64,000 nucleotides of DNA, from contig JBKQHQ010000072.1 of assembly GCA_052148715.1 (NCBI GenBank), positions 1 to 64,000 of the forward strand, read 5' to 3'. Positions within the stretch are counted from its first letter, which is position 1, and each line of letters opens with the position of its first letter. A program made the translations under genes and the position numbers. Source of the stretch: JBKQHQ01 sp052148715. GTDB taxonomy: Bacteria; Pseudomonadota; Alphaproteobacteria; Rhizobiales; Xanthobacteraceae. The notes below the pieces were generated by a model that made no database searches, had not been told where the DNA came from, and saw nothing but the letters and a program-made list of their open reading frames with translations. Shown here in pieces: positions 9,029 to 17,618 of this stretch.

Positions 9029-9411
9029 TTTGTCACTCCAACCGAAGGCATCCGAGGACGCGCGAACGGTGCGCTGCCCGTTAGGAGGGAACGGACAGCA
9101 CCCCAGCTTCGTCGTCGTCACATTGTCAGACGGAAGACGGCAAGACCGGGGCCGGAAGGACCACGCGTGGCGCTGAGCCGGTGTTTTGATACCTATCCGC
9201 TTCCCAAGCGGCTCCTTGCCACCTCGTTGAAGAAGCAGGCGATCGGGCCCGATCGTCCGAGCTCAACACATTGCTCCGGCCGCGGCCACTCAAGTTGTAA
9301 TCGGGGCTATTGATCCCCGCGACCCAGCCGAGTCCCGCCGTCCTCTACGACGCGACAGACAACGAAGCTTCCGCAGCCGAATTGCCGTCGCGACAGTGCC
9401 GCACAAATCCG
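9029..9411. other. Intergenic stretch without a convincing gene
   Basis: These 383 bases separate two leftward genes. No open frame with family resemblance was seen on either strand. It contains a perfect 16-bp palindrome CGATCGGGCCCGATCG at 9240-9255 and a short hairpin (CCGCTT-CCC-AAGCGG) at 9197-9211. It presumably includes the 3' region of the MBL-fold gene and the promoter of the small secreted protein gene. Confidence 0.6.
9240..9255. repeat. Perfect 16-bp palindrome
   Basis: CGATCGGGCCCGATCG equals its own reverse complement. It could be an operator for a dimeric regulator or a chance GC-rich palindrome. It sits about 210 bases upstream of the small secreted protein gene and about 155 bases past the end of the MBL-fold gene, so neither position is typical of an operator. 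Confidence 0.7.
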
Positions 9412-10380
9412 TCAGGGCACCGAATAGTTCACCGGCAGCCACACATAGCCCTTGCCGGCCTCGTGGATGTGGCCGAGGCCCGGGAAGGACAGATGGGCGG
9501 CAGCCACGAGCTCGCCCTCATCGGCAACGTCGGCGAAGATCTTCTTGCGTTGCGCCAGGGCGGCCTTGGGGTCGGTATCGAAGTGGATGGTCACCGACGG
9601 ATCGGGAAATTGCACCGCCGCGACGTGGATAAGATCACCCCAGACGATGAGCTTCTGACCTTTGCTCTCGACCAGATAGACCGTGTGTCCAGTCGTGTGC
9701 CCGTGGGCGGCAACCGCCTTGATCCCGTCGACCAGGCTGGTATCGCCGTCGAACGGCTTGAACTTGCCAGCCTTGACGTAGGGATTGAGCGACGCCTGGG
9801 CGCCCTGGAAGAAGCCCTTGTCGTCGGCCGAAGCCTTGTCGAGATTGGCCTGGCTCAGCCAAAAATCGGCATCGCGCTGGTCGGCGCGCACCACGGCATT
9901 GGGAAAGGCCAGCTGGTCGCCCGCCATCAGCCCGCCGATGTGGTCGGGGTGCATGTGGGTGATGTAGACCTCGTCGACCTGCTCGGGCTGATATCCGGCG
10001 GCCTTGAGATTGCTCACCAGCTTGCCCAAGGTCGGCCCGAACAGCTTGCCGGCGCCGGTATCAATCAATATCAGCTTGCCGCCGGTATTGATCAGGAAGC
10101 CGTTCACCGAGGTCTCGAGGGGGAGCGTGAGATAGGCATAGGCGAGATCACGTTTGACGGCGGCCGGCTTGACGTTCGTGAGCAGTTTATCCATCGGCAG
10201 CCCGACGGTGCCGTCCGACAGCGCGGTGACCTCGAAGTCACCGAGCATCACTCGGTAGTAACCCGGCGCCTGTGTCTTGACGATTGGGGCGGCCGCAAAG
10301 GCGCCGGTCGGCAAAAAGATGCCGGCGGTAGCAACAAGGACCACGATCGCACTGGCGCGTAGAAGCTGACTTAAGCGCAT
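9412..10380 (-). CDS. Secreted MBL-fold metallo-hydrolase
   Basis: The 322-residue protein has a signal peptide (LRASAIVVLVATAGIFLPTG, cleaved near AFAAA). The metallo-beta-lactamase fold is clear: LILIDTGAG, the zinc motif THMHPDHIGG, a third histidine in AVAAHGHTTGHTVY, and WGDLIH carrying the bridging aspartate. The protein resembles periplasmic members of the lactonase/quorum-quenching-like MBL group, but the substrate cannot be inferred. The ATG at 10380 is preferred because GGAGGAA lies 6-8 bases upstream; ATG at 10386 overlaps that site. The next gene upstream on the same strand ends 226 bases away. Confidence 0.85.
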   Translation of the reverse strand: MRLSQLLRASAIVVLVATAGIFLPTGAFAAAPIVKTQAPGYYRVMLGDFEVTALSDGTVGLPMDKLLTNVKPAAVKRDLAYAYLTLPLETSVNGFLINTGGKLILIDTGAGKLFGPTLGKLVSNLKAAGYQPEQVDEVYITHMHPDHIGGLMAGDQLAFPNAVVRADQRDADFWLSQANLDKASADDKGFFQGAQASLNPYVKAGKFKPFDGDTSLVDGIKAVAAHGHTTGHTVYLVESKGQKLIVWGDLIHVAAVQFPDPSVTIHFDTDPKAALAQRKKIFADVADEGELVAAAHLSFPGLGHIHEAGKGYVWLPVNYSVP

Positions 10381-10606
10381 GAGCATTTCCTCCTCCCTCG
10401 ACATTGCTGAAGCTGTCGATTCCGTACGCCCATCCTAGGGCGAAACATGGCTCATAGGGAAGTCCGCGTGGGCAGACGCTGCAAGGCTTCCGTTTTCTCC
10501 CACGCGGTACCGAAATCGCGATAGAGCGATTCGGCTGGTCGCCCGCACCAAGGCCTGACGCGAACCTGCGGCAGCCACGTGTTTCCAGCGCTCATCGGGA
10601 GTTACC

Positions 10607-11938
10607 TTAGGCGCTCCCAGCACGCATGCTCTTCACGAGCTCCTCCGCTTCCCTTCTTGATTCTCCGCTGCGCGCGTACTGCATGAACACATCGAGGGAA
10701 GTGCCAAAGTCTCGCTTTGGCAAAGGCTCGTCTTCACGCATCGCCTTGTCCAGCCAGTCGAAGACGAGGGCCTGCATCGGGGCCAAGGCCCCGATTTGGC
10801 AGTGGCTCGCCGCCCAGCCCTCGTCGAATCCGAACATCCGGATCGTAACGGGGCCAGAGAGATCTTTTATGAACCGAAGGGCGCTCAAGCCCACTCGCTC
10901 GTTGCTTTGCGCGAGCTCCGCCTCGCCGTACAGCACCAAGAGTGGGCAGCGAATCTTGGGAGCCAGATCCTTGATATTGTACGGCCGCCAACTTTCGACA
11001 ATCTCGTGCGGCTTGGAAACGCCCAGCATCCACCTGAAGCGGTTGGTAAGCCCGCGCAGTTGCGGGCTCATTTTCTCCAGCAACGTGAACACGATATCGA
11101 ACATGCGCGGTGGCGCGTTCTGGAGCACGCGAGGCCAGACGGCATGCCAAGCTTCATACACATCGACGACAAGGCCGTCACAGACGCAGGCGCGCAGGCG
11201 CTCCTCGAATGCGGCCGTGCGCGCGGCCAGAAGCGATCCCAACGAAGGACCGTACAACGCGATCTGGTCCGGGTCCACGTCATCGCGCCGCACGAGATAG
11301 TCCACGACCGCTTTCACCGGCGCCTCGTAGTCCCGCCGCATCAACAATCCAGGGTTCAATTGGAGGGCGCTCCACTGCCCCGGCCCCTCGAAAGTCATGC
11401 AGTTCCAGCCCCGTGCTGCCGCCGCAAATCCGAGCCAGTGAACCATTTCCTCATTGGTGGAATCGCCGCCATTGAGGACGAGCAACGTAGGGTGTTTGGA
11501 TTGACCGGCGGACAGGAAATATCCCGGCAAGCGGGCATCGCCGAATGGAATGTTGACGACCTCGATTTGCGGCGAAAACAGTCTCGCTGCCTTATGAAAG
11601 CATTCACGACTTGACGTCAGGTAGCGATCGAGACGAACGTCCGTGTGGGGCAGTGAGAACATGGCTGCCCGGTAATAGTTGCTCGCCCGCAGATACGCCT
11701 GGCGGGCCGTTACGGTCTGTCCGGATCGCGTCGCTCGATCGGCAATCCGATATACGTTTTCCGCAATGCCCGCCCATTCCCGAATCCAGCTTTCGTCGTC
11801 GCTCTGCCTGATCCTCTCGGCGACAAGGAGGCATTCATTGATTTCGGCCCCTCCCGTCCCCGCGACCATCAGCGTCCGCACGAAATTGAATGCGGATGTT
11901 CCGACATCCATCGTCTTCCTGCCAAAATCGAGCTTCAT
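10607..11938 (-). CDS. Alpha/beta hydrolase, FrsA/pseudooxynicotine-hydrolase-like
   Basis: The 443-residue cytosolic protein has an N-terminal helical cap (about residues 1-150), then an alpha/beta hydrolase core. Visible elements are LLVLNGGDSTNEEM (oxyanion strand), WNCMTFEGPGQWSALQL, the nucleophile elbow ALYGPSLGSLLAA, CPLLVLYGEAELAQS with the acid residue region, and EGWAASHCQIGA with a likely catalytic histidine. This layout matches the DUF1100/FrsA-like hydrolases that include 2,6-dihydropseudooxynicotine hydrolase, enzymes cleaving C-C or ester bonds. The substrate is unknown. The start has GGGGGAA about 7 bases upstream. It is a single gene, with 225-270 bases free on each side. Confidence 0.8.
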   Translation of the reverse strand: MKLDFGRKTMDVGTSAFNFVRTLMVAGTGGAEINECLLVAERIRQSDDESWIREWAGIAENVYRIADRATRSGQTVTARQAYLRASNYYRAAMFSLPHTDVRLDRYLTSSRECFHKAARLFSPQIEVVNIPFGDARLPGYFLSAGQSKHPTLLVLNGGDSTNEEMVHWLGFAAAARGWNCMTFEGPGQWSALQLNPGLLMRRDYEAPVKAVVDYLVRRDDVDPDQIALYGPSLGSLLAARTAAFEERLRACVCDGLVVDVYEAWHAVWPRVLQNAPPRMFDIVFTLLEKMSPQLRGLTNRFRWMLGVSKPHEIVESWRPYNIKDLAPKIRCPLLVLYGEAELAQSNERVGLSALRFIKDLSGPVTIRMFGFDEGWAASHCQIGALAPMQALVFDWLDKAMREDEPLPKRDFGTSLDVFMQYARSGESRREAEELVKSMRAGSA

Positions 11939-12210
11939 GGCATTTCCCCCGCCTCCGATGCTGTGGCTCCGGAAGCATGCCGCATAAAGGGCGGCGCCGC
12001 CGTTCAGCAGCGGCGCGGCATCTGGAAGCGTCCAGACCTGTCATTGAGACACGTCCCCGGCCCCTCGGGTTCTGCGGCACGGAGCCGAGGCGCCGCCCTC
12101 GATCCTCATGCCGCTGCCCGTGCGCGGCGAGGACCCCTATCCGAGCGCAGGCCCAGTCGCGGCTCGGCGATCAATTCGCAGATAGCGCGCCACCGATCGC
12201 CACGCGGTTC

Positions 12211-12789
12211 CTATCGTTCGGCTTTCGCCCGGACCTTGGTGGCGGTCGGTCCGGTATCGCCCATTGCTTCGACATAAAAGACCTCGTCGCCGCGCCGGAG
12301 GCGGTCGAAATCGCCGGTCAATACGCTGTTGCGGTGGAAATAAAGAAGCCCGCCCTGCATCGTGACCAAAAACCCGAAATCCTCGTCGGGCGTCAGCTCG
12401 GCGATCTGACCGAGAACCTGGTTCTCGGCGTCATGATGCGCCTCCTTGCTGCGCCCGTCGCGCCTGTCCTTCAGCGCGACCAGCTGGTCCTCGGCAATGC
12501 GGAACGCCTCGTTGATGGCCTTGCGCAGATCAGGCCGCTGATATTTTTGCTGCAGGTGATCGGGCTCGTGGCTTACGACGATATGCTTGTGGCCGGGAAT
12601 TCCGAGATCGATATGCACCACCGGCGGGATCGTGCCGTGGCCATTGTCGGCACGCTGCTCGACCCGGACCCGGCAAGTGATGAGCCGATCAAAAATCTTT
12701 TCCAGCTTGGCAATACGGCCCCGAATTTCCTGCTCCGCCCAATCCTGAGGCTCCAGATTGTGGAAAGCGATCTCGACGGGTACCTGCAT
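12211..12789 (-). CDS. Ribosome hibernation factor (HPF/RaiA family) with C-terminal cold-shock-like domain
   Basis: The product has 192 residues. The first 110 form an HPF/RaiA (S30AE) domain: MQVPVEIAFHNLEPQDWAEQ, RIAKLEKIFDRLITCRV and DLRKAINEAFRIAEDQL are typical. After a linker rich in charge, residues about 140-190 form a cold-shock (OB-fold) domain with DEDFGFLVTMQGGLLYFHRN and LRRGDEVFYV, where the FGF and FHR segments stand for the RNP-like motifs. Such fusions are known in alphaproteobacteria, where they probably bind the ribosome under stress. AGGTCGCC precedes the ATG at 12789; the open frame continuing to 13278 is antisense to epmB. It follows epmB on the same strand after about 100 bases and may be co-transcribed with the EF-P modification genes. 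Confidence 0.9.
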   Translation of the reverse strand: MQVPVEIAFHNLEPQDWAEQEIRGRIAKLEKIFDRLITCRVRVEQRADNGHGTIPPVVHIDLGIPGHKHIVVSHEPDHLQQKYQRPDLRKAINEAFRIAEDQLVALKDRRDGRSKEAHHDAENQVLGQIAELTPDEDFGFLVTMQGGLLYFHRNSVLTGDFDRLRRGDEVFYVEAMGDTGPTATKVRAKAER

Positions 12790-12893
12790 GATGGCGACCT
12801 GCTTGGTTACTTTCCCGCGGGAGAAGAACGCACTTTGTGGCGACGCACAAATCGGCGCGCCCGTTCCATCGGACGGGCTACTTTGCGCCAATA

Positions 12894-13949
12894 TCAATCG
12901 CACGGCGGATAGGCGTGGCGCACGCCTCGGTAATCCTCGACCGCAAAGGGATGCGCGTCGGTACCGTCGCCTGACAGGTAATTGGGGCCGATCGGAGACT
13001 TGCCCTTCCCTCCGGGGATATCGAGCACGTAAGTGGGTTGGCAGAGACCCGAGAGGCGTCCGCGCAATTCCCGCATCGCGCTCTGTCCGGCGGCGATGGT
13101 GGTGCGAAAATGCGCCGTCCCCGGCGCCAGATCGCCGTGATGCAGATAGTACGGCTTGATCCGGGTTTCGACGAAGGCCCGCATGAGATCGGCGAGGATG
13201 CCGGGATCGTCGTTGACCCCGCGCAGCAACACCGACTGACTCAGCATCGGGATACCGGCGTCGACAATGCGCGCGCAAGCGGACCGCGCCGCGGCCGTCA
13301 GTTCGCGCGGGTGATTGGCATGGACGACCACGTAGGTCGGCTTGCTCTCGGCGCGCAGCGCAGCGACCAGTTCGGGTGTGACGGCGTCAGGATCGACCAC
13401 CGGCACGCGCGTGTGCACCCGGATCACCTTGACGTGGGCGATGGCGGCGAGCGCGGCGATCACCCCACGCAACCGCTTCGCCGACAGCACCAACGGATCG
13501 CCGCCGCTGAGAATGACCTCCCAGATCTCTGGATGCCGCCGGATATAGGCGAGCGCCGCCCGCAGCGCCGCGGGCGACAGGGCCCCCTCCCCCGGCCCGA
13601 CCATTTCGCGGCGAAAGCAGAAGCGGCAATAGACGGCACAGACGTTGACCAATTTTAGGAGGACACGGTCCGGATACCGATGGACGAGGCCCTCAACCGG
13701 ACTGTGCGGATCGTCGCCGATCGGATCGACCGACTCGTGCCGAGCGCGCCGCAGTTCCGCCGTATCGGGAACGAATTGGCGGGCGATCGGATCATGCGGA
13801 TCGGCGGGATTTATTAGCTCCGCCATCGCCGGCGTGATCGCCACCGCGTAGCGCGCGGCCACGCGCTCGAGATCAACCGCGCGCCGGTCGTTCGGCATTC
13901 CGTGCTCGATCAGCTCCGCGGCGCCGCGCAAGCTTCTTTCCGGCTTCAT
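12894..13949 (-). CDS. epmB: EF-P beta-lysylation protein / lysine 2,3-aminomutase-like radical SAM enzyme
   Basis: The product has 351 residues. The radical SAM cluster motif C-x3-C-x2-C is at residues 104, 108 and 111 (CAVYCRFCFRR). WEVILSGGDPLVLS and the PLP-lysine segment IPGGKGKSPIGPNYL are typical of lysine 2,3-aminomutases. The shorter length and the direct neighbourhood of epmA and efp identify it as EpmB, which makes (R)-beta-lysine for EF-P. The start at 13949 has GGAAGGAT about 8 bases upstream; the gene begins 30 bases after the end of epmA and is surely in the same operon. A true catabolic KamA is less likely because of the context. Confidence 0.93.
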   Translation of the reverse strand: MKPERSLRGAAELIEHGMPNDRRAVDLERVAARYAVAITPAMAELINPADPHDPIARQFVPDTAELRRARHESVDPIGDDPHSPVEGLVHRYPDRVLLKLVNVCAVYCRFCFRREMVGPGEGALSPAALRAALAYIRRHPEIWEVILSGGDPLVLSAKRLRGVIAALAAIAHVKVIRVHTRVPVVDPDAVTPELVAALRAESKPTYVVVHANHPRELTAAARSACARIVDAGIPMLSQSVLLRGVNDDPGILADLMRAFVETRIKPYYLHHGDLAPGTAHFRTTIAAGQSAMRELRGRLSGLCQPTYVLDIPGGKGKSPIGPNYLSGDGTDAHPFAVEDYRGVRHAYPPCD

Positions 13950-13978
13950 GTCGCCATCCTTCCAGGCTGCAACCTGCC

Positions 13979-15025
13979 CTATGACCGCTCCGGTATCGGC
14001 GTCCACAGCACCTGCTCGATATGCGAGGCGCCAGCGGCGAGCATCACCAGCCGATCGAAGCCGAGCGCAACCCCGCTGGCCGGCGGCATCCACGCAAGCG
14101 CCGCAAGGAAATCTTCATCGAGCGGATAGCGCTCCCCGTAGCGTGCTTCCTTAATGTCCATCTCCGCCGACAAGCGGCGCCGCTGCTCAACCGGGTCCGT
14201 GAGCTCGCCGAATCCGTTCGCGATCTCGACCCCGCAAACGTAAAGCTCGAACCGTTCGGCGACGCGCTTATCGCGTGCGGTCGGCCTGGCCAAGGCCGAG
14301 AGCGCGGCCGGATATTCGCAGAGGATCGTCGCCCGCTCCAGGCCCAGACGGGGCTCGATGCGCTCGACCAAGACGCGGCTGAAGATATCGGCGAAGCTGT
14401 CGTCAGCGGCAAGACGGATGCCCGCGCGCGTGGCCGCTGTCGCGAACAGCTGCCGGTCCGGCTCGCCGCCGGGCATGGCCGCCATGAGGTCGATCCCGGC
14501 GAAGTGGTCGAACGCTTCCGTTACGGTGACGCGCTCGGCCGGCGCGAACGGATCGGCGCTGCGGCCGCGATAAGCAAATTGCTTCGCCCCTACCGTCGCG
14601 CCCGCCACCGCCGTCAGCGCGGCGCAGTCCTGCATCAGGACCTCGTAGCTCTCGCCCGCCCGGTACCATTCGAGCAGAGTGAACTCGGGATGGTGCAAGG
14701 GCCCCCGCTCCCGATTGCGAAACACCCGGGCGACGTCGAAAATCCGCTGCTCCCCGGCCGCCAACAGCTTCTTGCAGGCGAATTCCGGCGAGGTGCGCAG
14801 ATAGAGCGACGCGCGGCTCCCATCGGGCGCGACGAGCTCGGTGCCGAATGCATGCAGGTGGGCCTCGTTCCCTGGCGAGTCTTGGAGCGCCGCCGTCTCC
14901 ACCTCGATGAAATCGCGCTCCGCAAACCAAAGGCGCAAAGCCTGAAGGATTCGCGCCCGCGCCAGCAGGAAGGGGCGCCGGTCGGCGTGCCTGTCGGGGG
15001 ACCAAAACGGCGAGGCAGCCGTCAT
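13979..15025 (-). CDS. epmA: EF-P lysine aminoacylase (EpmA/GenX/PoxA)
   Basis: The 348-residue protein is a class II lysyl-tRNA synthetase-like enzyme that lacks the N-terminal anticodon-binding domain and ligates (beta-)lysine to EF-P. Motif 2 is visible as FRNRERGPLHHPEFTLLEWY, preceded by RTSPEFACKKLLAAG. The C-terminal motif 3 region is ALGFDRLVMLAAGA, and CGVEIANGFGELTDP is diagnostic for the family. The start at 15025 begins MTAASPFWSPDRHADRRPFL, the usual N-terminus; an open frame up to 15208 would overlap efp. It is divergent from efp across 148 bases and precedes epmB in the same direction. Confidence 0.95.
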   Translation of the reverse strand: MTAASPFWSPDRHADRRPFLLARARILQALRLWFAERDFIEVETAALQDSPGNEAHLHAFGTELVAPDGSRASLYLRTSPEFACKKLLAAGEQRIFDVARVFRNRERGPLHHPEFTLLEWYRAGESYEVLMQDCAALTAVAGATVGAKQFAYRGRSADPFAPAERVTVTEAFDHFAGIDLMAAMPGGEPDRQLFATAATRAGIRLAADDSFADIFSRVLVERIEPRLGLERATILCEYPAALSALARPTARDKRVAERFELYVCGVEIANGFGELTDPVEQRRRLSAEMDIKEARYGERYPLDEDFLAALAWMPPASGVALGFDRLVMLAAGASHIEQVLWTPIPERS

Positions 15026-15173
15026 TCGGCGCCCGAACGGACGGGCTCGACGATCGAGGAAGTCGAGGAAATCACTGGCGATCCGCCTCAAGATCAGTAT
15101 GGTGCACGCGCCATTGCCGCGCCGCACAGGTTCCAGGGAATGGCCGGCCGCGCAAGATCGAGGAAAATATTCC
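15026..15173. promoter_or_regulatory. Divergent promoter region of epmA and efp
   Basis: These 148 bases lie between the oppositely directed starts of epmA and efp, so they must carry both promoters. GAGGAAAATATTCC just before 15174 holds the ribosome site for the GTG start of efp. No clear -35/-10 pair could be assigned by eye. Confidence 0.5.
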
Positions 15174-15740
15174 GTGAAAGTCATCGCCAGCACGCTTCGG
15201 AAGGGCAATATCGTCGATCTCGAGGGTCGGCTCTATGTCGTCCTGAGCGCGGAGAACATCCATCCCGGCAAGGGAACCCCGGTTACTCAGCTCGACATGC
15301 GCCGGATCAGCGACGGCGTAAAGATTTCGCAGCGCTACAAGACCACCGAGCAGGTCGAGCGCGCCCACGTCGAGGACCGGGAATACCAATACCTCTACGA
15401 GGACGGCGACGGCTTCCATTTCATGAATATGGACAGCTACGAGCAGATCAGCGCGCAGACTGACATCATCGGCGATCTGGCGGCCTATCTGCAGCCGGAA
15501 ATGAAGGTGAAGCTGAGCGTCCATGAAGGCGTGGTGGTCGCCATCGAGCTGCCGCCGCGCGCGATCCTGGAGGTCGTGGAAACCGAGCCGACGGTCAAGG
15601 GCCAGACCGCTTCTTCATCCTACAAGCCGGCGGTGCTGTCGAACGGTATTCGCACCATGGTACCCCCGCACATCGCCCCCGGCACCCGCATCGTGGTGAT
15701 GACGACCGACGGCTCGTACGTCGAGCGCGCCAAGGATTAA
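15174..15740 (+). CDS. efp: Translation elongation factor P
   Basis: The 188-residue factor rescues ribosomes stalled at polyproline. It has the KOW-like domain I (VKVIASTLRKGNIVDLEGRL), the modification loop ENIHPGKGTPVTQLD with the lysylation target Lys33, the OB-like domains II and III, and the C-terminal signature region (IRTMVPPHIAPGTRIVVMTT). The start is a GTG at 15174, 9 bases after AGGA; this gives the normal alphaproteobacterial N-terminus, whereas the ATG at 15099 would add 25 non-conserved residues. The target lysine and the neighbouring epmA and epmB agree with beta-lysylated EF-P. No hydroxylase epmC is seen. Confidence 0.97.
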   Translation: MKVIASTLRKGNIVDLEGRLYVVLSAENIHPGKGTPVTQLDMRRISDGVKISQRYKTTEQVERAHVEDREYQYLYEDGDGFHFMNMDSYEQISAQTDIIGDLAAYLQPEMKVKLSVHEGVVVAIELPPRAILEVVETEPTVKGQTASSSYKPAVLSNGIRTMVPPHIAPGTRIVVMTTDGSYVERAKD

Positions 15741-15762
15741 CGCCAGCGCCGAGGCTCTGGCG
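15741..15762 (+). terminator. Possible terminator hairpin after efp
   Basis: CGCCAG at 15741-15746 pairs with CTGGCG at 15757-15762, directly after the efp stop. There is no T-tract, so this would be a weak intrinsic terminator or just an RNA-stabilising hairpin. Confidence 0.3.
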
Positions 15763-15779
15763 CCCGGTCCGCTGCGCGT

Positions 15780-15872
15780 CATTCCGGGGCGCCGCTAAGC
15801 GGCGAAGCGGAATCCATTACCCTGCCTGTGATCATGGACACCGGGCGCGAGCCTCGCTCGCGTCCCGGAATG
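15780..15872. repeat. REP/BIME-like palindromic element
   Basis: The ends form an inverted repeat: CATTCCGGGGCGC at 15780-15792 matches the reverse complement of GCGTCCCGGAATG at 15860-15872 with one mismatch. Inside are two smaller hairpins, CGCCGC-TAA-GCGGCG near 15790-15804 and GCGAG-CCT-CGCTCGC-type pairing near 15846-15862. Repeats of this style (CATTCCGGGGCGC...) are from memory frequent between genes in Bradyrhizobium and relatives. It lies in the 300-base gap between efp and the receiver protein, where no gene is seen. Confidence 0.75.
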
Positions 15873-16047
15873 AGCGCCGAGTGTTAAAGTCAGCACACCT
15901 GCCTGCCTGCTGAAAGATGTCTTCTGAAAATCAGGGCAAATACCGACCGTAGTTAAGCGTCTGGATGCATCCCCGCGCGCGGGCGACGATGCTGCCTCTT
16001 CCCCGCTTTGATTCTCTCGCGCTTAAGCTCGGTTGGTGGAGACGCGG

Positions 16048-16473
16048 ATGCCGACGATTCTCGTCATCGATGACGATATTGCGACCCGCACCGTTATCGA
16101 GCTGATCCTGAAGCAAAAACAATTCGGCGTAGCTGTTGCCTCCGACGGTTACACTGGCCTCAATCTGTTCGAGACCGGCCGCTTCGATGCCGTCATCGTC
16201 GACATGTACATGCCCGGGATGGACGGCCTCGCGACGACGCGGGAATTGCGTCGCGTCGACCGGTCGATCCCGATCGTCGTAATGTCGGGGCACGCTTTCA
16301 CCGGCAGCCCCGATTTCCTAGGCATGGCCGTCAAGCTCGGCGCCACCTGCGGGCTGCAGAAGCCGTTCCGCGCCGATGATCTTCTACGTGCGATCGAGCG
16401 CTGCCTGCTGGGACCAGCCCCGGCGCTTCCCCCTCGGGAAGCCGACCCCGCCGGCGGCAAACGCGTCGCTTGA
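16048..16473 (+). CDS. Single-domain response regulator
   Basis: The 141-residue protein is a stand-alone receiver domain. Key residues are the acidic pocket in LVIDDD (residues 8-10), the phosphoacceptor Asp52 in VIVDMYMPGMDG, the switch Ser in VVMSGHA and Lys in LQKPF. A proline-rich tail of about 20 residues follows and no output domain is present. The start at 16048 follows GGTGGAG by about 7 bases; 16033 is an in-frame alternative. No histidine kinase is adjacent, so it is an orphan; it may act in a phosphorelay or by protein contact. Confidence 0.9.
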   Translation: MPTILVIDDDIATRTVIELILKQKQFGVAVASDGYTGLNLFETGRFDAVIVDMYMPGMDGLATTRELRRVDRSIPIVVMSGHAFTGSPDFLGMAVKLGATCGLQKPFRADDLLRAIERCLLGPAPALPPREADPAGGKRVA

Positions 16474-16658
16474 CCTGATCATTCCGCGGAGCGGGTGGCG
16501 GATATAGCGGGCCCGCGCAGTACGCACGGCCACGATCTCTCTAAACCGTTATAATGTGTTCCGGTCGGCGGTCCGCTCGTGCCGCCGCGTGTAGCGAACG
16601 CATTGTAACCGTTGTCGCAGCTGGCAATTCCGATCACCGCTTCGAATGGTGGAAGCCG

Positions 16659-17618
16659 ATGCTCCAGTACAGCTACCGACCGCACTTTCCGCCGACGTCG
16701 CGCACACGAACCGGCGCCGATCAAAGCTGGATCGATTACTTGCCGATCACCGAGCGGCCGCCCCTTGTCTGGCCCGGCAACGCGCGGATCGCGGTGATGA
16801 TTTGCCCGAATGTTCTCTATTACGAATTGACGCCGCCGCCAGACCCTTGGATCAATGCCTGGGCGCGGATGACGCCGGACGTGATGATGTATGGACGTCA
16901 GGAGTTCGGCGGCCGCGTGGGCTTCTGGCGGCTGATCGAGATTCTTGACAAGCACCCGCTGCCCTGCACGGCCGTGCTCAACATCGCGGCGCTGACGAAA
17001 TTTCCCGATGTCTGCACCGCCTTGGTTGAGCGGAAATGGGACATTCTTGGGCACGGCATGTACAATACCCGCTTCATCTGCGGCTATACCGAGGACCAGG
17101 AACGCGCCTATTACCGAGAGATGCTGCGGATCACCCGCGAATTGACCGGCGTCGAGATGAAAGGAATGGGCGGTCCGGGCCCGCAAGCCGCCACTGAAAA
17201 CACACCCGATCTGCTGGCTGAGGCCGGCTTTCTCTATTACGCGGACCTCTTCCACGACGATCAGCCGTTTCCCCTGCGCGTGCGGTCGGGAAAGCTCATT
17301 TCGATGCCCTATTCGGTCGAGGTCAACGACGTGCCGATCCTCTCGACCGCCTACGAAGGCGACGAGTTCCTCAATATCGTGAGGCGGCAATTCGACCGGC
17401 TCTACTCCGAGAGAGGCCGCGTCATGTGCGTCACCCTCCACCCCGCCGTCATCGGACAAGCGCAGCGCGCCAAATATGTCGATCTCGCACTGCAATATCT
17501 AAGATCGTTTCCAGATGTCTGGTTTGCCACCGGTCGGCAGATCGCGGAGCACTACATGGCTCACTGCTTCGACGCCGTGGTTGAGCGGATTAATACCTGG
17601 CAGGGAGCGAAGCGATGA
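16659..17618 (+). CDS. Polysaccharide deacetylase family protein, PuuE-like (1)
   Basis: The 319-residue enzyme belongs to the NodB-homology superfamily, closest in layout to PuuE allantoinase and cyclic-imide hydrolases rather than chitin deacetylases. Features are WPGNARIAVMICPNVLYYEL, GGRVGFWRLIEILDKHPLPC, the motif WDILGHGMYN with a metal-site histidine, and GPGPQAATENTPDLLAEAG followed by DDQPFPL. Where most members have a metal-linked acidic residue after the second strand, this copy has AVLNIAAL, so metal binding may be altered. The start at 16659 has GGTGGAAG nearby; longer in-frame starts lack support. Its stop overlaps the next gene's ATG (ATGA), so the two are translationally coupled. 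Confidence 0.85.
   Translation: MLQYSYRPHFPPTSRTRTGADQSWIDYLPITERPPLVWPGNARIAVMICPNVLYYELTPPPDPWINAWARMTPDVMMYGRQEFGGRVGFWRLIEILDKHPLPCTAVLNIAALTKFPDVCTALVERKWDILGHGMYNTRFICGYTEDQERAYYREMLRITRELTGVEMKGMGGPGPQAATENTPDLLAEAGFLYYADLFHDDQPFPLRVRSGKLISMPYSVEVNDVPILSTAYEGDEFLNIVRRQFDRLYSERGRVMCVTLHPAVIGQAQRAKYVDLALQYLRSFPDVWFATGRQIAEHYMAHCFDAVVERINTWQGAKR

Noticed and set aside
9310..10362. Long rightward open frame of 350 codons opposite the MBL-fold gene
   Set aside because: It is antisense to a clear metallo-hydrolase with signal peptide and zinc motifs; composition is that of a GC-rich shadow frame.
14021..15463. 480-codon rightward frame covering epmA and efp
   Set aside because: It is antisense to epmA and out of frame with efp, both of which have clear family motifs.
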